Source: Acidobacteriaceae bacterium (lineage in GTDB: Bacteria; Acidobacteriota; Terriglobia; Terriglobales; Acidobacteriaceae). Taken from it: a DNA stretch of 9,545 nucleotides. The translations under genes and the position numbers were made by a program. Of the stretch, positions 6,132 through 9,545 are shown one piece after another; positions within the stretch are counted from its first letter, which is position 1, and each line of letters starts with the position of its first letter. A model generated the notes under the pieces. That model was not told where the DNA came from, did not search any database, and was given only the letters and a program-made list of their open reading frames with translations. The stretch is from NCBI GenBank assembly GCA_003140705.1, contig PLKU01000037.1, positions 779 through 10,323 on the forward strand. The letters run 5' to 3'.

Positions 6132-6548
6132 CTAAATCAGCTCGTAGCCGGCGAACCAGTAGCCGATTTCAAAAGCAGCGGTGTCTTCGGCGTCGGAGCC
6201 GTGGATGGCGTTCTCAGAGAGCGAGCCTGCGAACTTCTTGCGGATGGTCCCCTCTTCAGCGTTGGCGGGATTGGTGGCGCCCATCAGTTTGCGCAAGTCC
6301 GCAATCGCATTCTCCTTTTCCAAAACCATCAGGAAAAGCGGCCCGGATGACATGAAGTCGGTGAGAGAGTCAAAGAACGGCTTTCCCGTATGAACTGCGT
6401 AGAACCCCTCGGCCTGTTTCTTGGATATGGATGCCTTTTTGATGGCAACGATTTGAAAGCCTGCCTTTTCAATCTCGGCCAGAATTGCCCCAGTGAAATG
6501 CTTGCGAACCGCGTCCGGCTTGACGATGCTGAAGGTACGTTGCGACAC
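6132..6548 (-). CDS. ndk: Nucleoside diphosphate kinase
   Basis: 138 residues, close to the usual 140-143. Transfers the gamma-phosphate from ATP to other NDPs through a phosphohistidine. Family motifs are complete: R-T-F-S-I-V-K10-P-D-A at the N-terminus, the F-x-x-L-x-x-F-M-x-S-G-P segment (about 59-70), M89-G-A-T-N-P, E99-G-T-I-R and N113-A-I-H116-G-S-D with the phospho-accepting H116. The start is GTG at 6546-6548, supported by AAGGAG 8 bases upstream. The frame stays open for 46 more codons, but that part has no family similarity. A TACAAT (complement of 6586-6591) upstream could be a -10 box, but I see no partner -35. It is divergent from the M13 peptidase gene with 95 bases between starts. 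sucD lies further right on the same strand. Confidence 0.97.
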   Translation of the reverse strand: MSQRTFSIVKPDAVRKHFTGAILAEIEKAGFQIVAIKKASISKKQAEGFYAVHTGKPFFDSLTDFMSSGPLFLMVLEKENAIADLRKLMGATNPANAEEGTIRKKFAGSLSENAIHGSDAEDTAAFEIGYWFAGYELI

Positions 6549-6643
6549 AGAATGTGCTCCTTGAAGGAATTGCGTATTCAGTTTGATTGTAATGTGCTGT
6601 GGTTCCAGCAGCCCGCGGAGCGAGAATCTGATAAAGTTTCGGC

Positions 6644-8755
6644 ATGTTGCGTTCATTCGCTTGCCGATCCCGCTTTTTGATTGCACTGATTTTGGTTCAG
6701 TCTTGCTTGCTCACTGGTGCCCTGGCGCACGGGCAGGCCGCAGCGGCAACTACGCCGGCTGGGGTAATCCCCGCCCAGGTACCTGAAACCCGGGGGCTGC
6801 GCGTCTTCGATCCGTCACTGATCGATAAGTGGGTAGACCCCTGTGACAACTTTTATCGCTTCAGTTGCAACGGCTGGTTCAAGCGCAACCCGCTGCCTGC
6901 GGATCAGGTAGCTTATGGGCGATTCACCGAGCTGTATGAATTGAATCGGCAACACTTGCGGGAGATTTTGGAAGCAGCGGCCGCGCCCTTGCCCACGCGG
7001 ACGGCGAATGAACAAAAGATAGGTGACGAATACGTAAGCTGCATGGATACAGCCTCCGTGAACCGCTTGGGGTTGGCGCCGCTGCAGCCGGAATTGGACA
7101 GGATTGCCGAACTCAGTACGACCGCGGAGCTGCCCGCGCTGGTGGCGCATCTGCAATCCATTGGCGTGAACGCCTTCTTTTCAATGGGCTCCGGTCCCGA
7201 CTACGCGGACTCAAATTCAGTGATCACCTTTTATGGCGCGGGCGGCCTAGGCTTGCCGGAGCGCGACTACTACACGCGTACCGATGCCAAGAGCGTGGAG
7301 GAACGCCAGGAGTATGTGGCACACGTCAACGCAATCCTGAAACTTTCTGGAGAGTCGGAGGCACAGGCCGGCAAGGACGCACAAACCGTGCTGGAAATTG
7401 AGACGCGGCTGGCTAAGGCTTCTCTTACCGTCACCGAGCAGCGCGACCCGCAAAACCTGAATCACCCCACGGATGTGCCAGCTTTCTCAAAAGAGTTGAC
7501 GCACTTTGCGCTCGTCGATTATGTAAGAGCTGCACATACACCCACGGCGGGCAAGCTCAACGATTCTGAGCCAAAGTTCTTTGCGGAATTTAATCGCCTG
7601 GTCGCAGATACGCCGGTGGAGCGGATCAAGGCATATCTGCGTTGGCAGTTGCTGCACGCTTACGCGGGCACAGGCTTGCCGGAAAGTTTCGACCATGAGA
7701 ATTGGAATTTTTATGCGCACATTTTGAACGGTGCGGAAAAACAGCAGGAGCGGTGGAAGCGCTGCACCAGCCGCGTGGATTTCGAACTTGGCGAGGCGCT
7801 GGGGCAGGCATATGTGGCTAAGTATTTTCCGCCGGAGGAAAAAAAGCGCACGCTGGAAATGACATTGGCTATCGAGCAGGCGATGGACAAGGACATCGAC
7901 AAACTGGACTGGATGAGTCCGGGGACAAAAGCGAAGGCGAAGGAAAAGCTTCATGCGGTGATGAACAAGATCGGCTATCCGGACAAATGGCGCGACTACT
8001 CAAAGCTGCAAATTGTGCGTGGGGATTCTCTTGGGAACTCGATGCGTGCGCGGGAGTTCGATGTTGCTCGCGATCTTGCAAAAATCGGTAAGCCCGTGGA
8101 CAAGAGCGAGTGGCAAATGACCCCGCCTACGGTCAACGCATACTACGATCCGCAATTGAACAACGTGAACTTTCCCGCCGGCTACCTGCAGCCGCCGTTC
8201 TTCAGCGGCAAGGAAGACGACGCAGCCAACTACGGCGACATGGGTTCAACGGTGGGCCACGAGCTTACACACGGATTCGACGACGAGGGCCGGCAGTTCG
8301 ACAAGGACGGAAACCTGAAGAACTGGTGGACCAAGGACGATGAACAAAAGTTCAATGATCGCGCCGATTGCCTCGTGCAGCAATTCGGCGCCATTGAGGC
8401 TGTGCCGGGCGTTCACCTCAACGGCAAACTTACGCTGGGTGAGAACATCGCTGACCTAGGCGGGTTGTGGCTGGCGTGGCTGGCATGGCTTGACAAGGCT
8501 GAAACCGCGCATCTTGACCTGAATGCGAAGGCCGACGGCTACACGCCGGACCAGCGCTTCTGGATCGCGTACGCGCAGCAATGGTGCACACAGACGCGAC
8601 CTGAACAGTTAAGAAGCCAGGCAGAGAGTGATGGTCATTCACCGGACGAATACCGAGCGAATACGGTGCTGACAGATTTGCCGGAGTTTGCCAAGAGCTT
8701 CAGCTGCAAGAAGACAGCAGCGATGGTAGCGGAGAAACCGTGCCGGGTGTGGTGA
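6644..8755 (+). CDS. M13 family zinc metallopeptidase (neprilysin/PepO-like)
   Basis: 703 residues, normal for a complete M13 endopeptidase. The N-terminus (R-S-x-x-C-R-S-R, then a hydrophobic core about 11-28) is a signal sequence, probably cleaved near A28-H-G-Q, so the enzyme should act outside the inner membrane. The N-terminal M13 domain begins at about W64-V-D-P-C67-D-N-F-Y-R-F-S-C75. The catalytic domain has N498-A-Y-Y for substrate binding, H539-E-L-T-H543 for zinc binding and catalysis, and G-E600-N-I-A-D604 for the third ligand and its partner. [10 protein letters not shown] segment matches the late His and Arg of neprilysin, and the C-terminus ends C-R-V-W as in the animal enzymes. 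No residue looks missing. The ribosome site before ATG is weak. It is divergent from ndk and convergent with sucD. Physiological peptide substrates are unknown. Confidence 0.96.
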   Translation: MLRSFACRSRFLIALILVQSCLLTGALAHGQAAAATTPAGVIPAQVPETRGLRVFDPSLIDKWVDPCDNFYRFSCNGWFKRNPLPADQVAYGRFTELYELNRQHLREILEAAAAPLPTRTANEQKIGDEYVSCMDTASVNRLGLAPLQPELDRIAELSTTAELPALVAHLQSIGVNAFFSMGSGPDYADSNSVITFYGAGGLGLPERDYYTRTDAKSVEERQEYVAHVNAILKLSGESEAQAGKDAQTVLEIETRLAKASLTVTEQRDPQNLNHPTDVPAFSKELTHFALVDYVRAAHTPTAGKLNDSEPKFFAEFNRLVADTPVERIKAYLRWQLLHAYAGTGLPESFDHENWNFYAHILNGAEKQQERWKRCTSRVDFELGEALGQAYVAKYFPPEEKKRTLEMTLAIEQAMDKDIDKLDWMSPGTKAKAKEKLHAVMNKIGYPDKWRDYSKLQIVRGDSLGNSMRAREFDVARDLAKIGKPVDKSEWQMTPPTVNAYYDPQLNNVNFPAGYLQPPFFSGKEDDAANYGDMGSTVGHELTHGFDDEGRQFDKDGNLKNWWTKDDEQKFNDRADCLVQQFGAIEAVPGVHLNGKLTLGENIADLGGLWLAWLAWLDKAETAHLDLNAKADGYTPDQRFWIAYAQQWCTQTRPEQLRSQAESDGHSPDEYRANTVLTDLPEFAKSFSCKKTAAMVAEKPCRVW

Positions 8756-9017
8756 AAAAGCAGCTCTCAGCTGCGACTCTTTGCGCGCGATTGAACGCAT
8801 GAGGACGAGCGGGAACTTGTCAGTTGCGAGTTTCGTACTGCTCCGTGTTAGTCATATATTGATGCGGATGTGGATTGAGATCATCTCTGAATTGGTCATT
8901 GCCTTCCTAGAACTTCTCGCGATGGATACTGGAGGCTCGAAGGGAAGCGCTAGGCGAAGCAAAATTGTGTGCTGAACTTCTGCCTTCGTGTTGAAAGCTA
9001 GCAGCTAGATGCCGCCC
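8756..9017. other. Convergent intergenic region between the M13 gene and sucD
   Basis: 262 bases without a credible gene. It contains the short hairpin next to the M13 stop and, 10 bases downstream of sucD in its reading direction, the perfect 11-base palindrome CTAGCAGCTAG (8998-9008). That palindrome is too short and lacks a T-run, so I do not call it a terminator. I saw no tRNA-like fold. Confidence 0.6.
8760..8774 (+). terminator. Short hairpin downstream of the M13 gene
   Basis: GCAGCT (8760-8765) and AGCTGC (8769-8774) pair perfectly around CTC, four bases after the stop codon. It is preceded by five A and followed by GACTCTTT, a poor T-tract. It may be a weak intrinsic terminator. Confidence 0.3.
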
Positions 9018-9545
9018 TTACGCCATTCCGATGACTCGGGCCAGCGTTGCCCCAATCTCTGCGGGCGACACCACGACATGAATGCCTGCCTCTGTCATCG
9101 CCTTCATCTTGTCGGCGGCGGTGCCCTGCCCGCCGCTGATGATTGCGCCAGCGTGGCCCATGCGTCGCCCAGGAGGTGCAGTCTGTCCCGCGATGAATCC
9201 GACGACCGGCTTTTTCACGTTTTTCTTGATGAACTCGGCCGCAATCTCTTCGGCGTTTCCGCCGATCTCGCCGATCATGACGATCGCGTGCGTCTCAGGG
9301 TCGTCGTTGAACATTTTTATGGCGTCGAGGAAGCTCGTCCCGATGATCGGATCTCCTCCGATGCCGATGCACGTGGATTGGCCGATGCCGAGGCCCGTGA
9401 GCTGACCGACTGCTTCGTACGTCAGCGTGCCGCTGCGGCTGACCAGGCCAACGTTGCCGCGCTTGTGAATGAAGCCGGGCATGATCCCGAGCTTGCACTG
9501 GCCGGGCGAAATGATTCCCGGGCAATTCGGCCCGATCAGGCGCGT
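9018..9545 (-). CDS. sucD: Succinyl-CoA synthetase alpha subunit, C-terminal part
   Basis: The window shows the last 175 residues plus the TAA stop. Roughly the first 115 residues (most of the CoA-binding Rossmann domain) lie beyond the right edge, judged against the 289-residue E. coli protein. Visible motifs are L-I-G-P-N-C-P-G-I near the cut, [27 protein letters not shown]-x-A-E, and [12 protein letters not shown]. In the last of these the His (codon 9153-9155) is the phosphorylated catalytic residue. With SucB-independent partner SucC it forms the TCA-cycle enzyme that makes ATP or GTP from succinyl-CoA. sucC is expected further right on this strand. ndk lies on the same strand 2.5 kb downstream, but the M13 gene intervenes. 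Confidence 0.97.
   Translation of the reverse strand, partial: TRLIGPNCPGIISPGQCKLGIMPGFIHKRGNVGLVSRSGTLTYEAVGQLTGLGIGQSTCIGIGGDPIIGTSFLDAIKMFNDDPETHAIVMIGEIGGNAEEIAAEFIKKNVKKPVVGFIAGQTAPPGRRMGHAGAIISGGQGTAADKMKAMTEAGIHVVVSPAEIGATLARVIGMA

Noticed and set aside
5708..6355. 215-codon + frame spanning the COG4705-like gene start, the gap and part of ndk.
   Set aside because: It crosses two well-supported minus-strand genes and has an Arg/Ser-rich translation without any recognisable domain.
6549..6686. N-terminal extension of ndk by 46 codons.
   Set aside because: It has no family similarity and would run into the start of the divergent M13 gene. The GTG start with AAGGAG gives the standard family length.
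6644..6709. Possible lipobox around C21 in the M13 signal sequence.
   Set aside because: The residues before Cys (V-Q-S) do not fit the usual lipobox because of Gln at -2. A standard signal peptidase site a few residues later is more likely.
8781..8975. 64-codon + frame starting with TTG between the M13 gene and sucD.
   Set aside because: Rare start codon, no ribosome site, no recognisable domain, and it sits in a convergent intergenic gap where no + gene is expected.

Overview
The window is about 9.5 kb of GC-rich bacterial chromosome. It holds eight complete protein genes, one partial gene, and one small membrane protein of unknown role. The mix fits a Gram-negative member of the Acidobacteriota, probably the Terriglobia/Acidobacteriaceae group: a secreted M13 metallopeptidase, a Sec-exported beta-barrel-like protein, the sucD/ndk pair, and a YceI plus pirin pair. 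This assignment is inferred from gene content and style, not from a marker gene. No tRNA, rRNA, CRISPR array, insertion sequence, integrase or toxin-antitoxin pair is visible, so this looks like core or near-core chromosome rather than an island.

Left part (1-1800): a perfect hairpin at the left edge, then a YceI-family lipid-binding protein gene and a pirin gene, both on +. Each is preceded by its own copy of a bipartite element: 19 identical bases centred on the palindrome GTTGCAAC, 7 variable bases, then GCATCCAA. The two genes therefore look like a small co-regulated stress or redox unit whose regulator is outside the window.

Middle (1900-5940): a 152-residue four-helix membrane protein (+) is convergent with an aldo/keto reductase (-). 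The reductase is divergent from a secreted beta-barrel-like protein (+), which is followed by yceH (+, DUF480). The barrel-yceH gap can form three hairpins, the middle one excluding the outer two. yceH converges, 17 bases apart, on a COG4705-type eight-helix membrane protein (-) built from four copies of one motif.

Right part (5950-9545): ndk (-, GTG start), a divergent 703-residue M13 zinc endopeptidase (+), and the C-terminal part of sucD (-), which runs off the right edge. sucD and ndk lie on the same strand but are separated by the oppositely oriented peptidase gene. They are therefore unlikely to share the sucCD-ndk transcript that I recall from other lineages.

I found no clearly new multi-gene system. 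The strongest leads are the twin upstream element of yceI and pirin, the 2+2 repeat design of the COG4705 protein with a membrane-embedded Asp in each repeat, and the switch-like hairpins before yceH.
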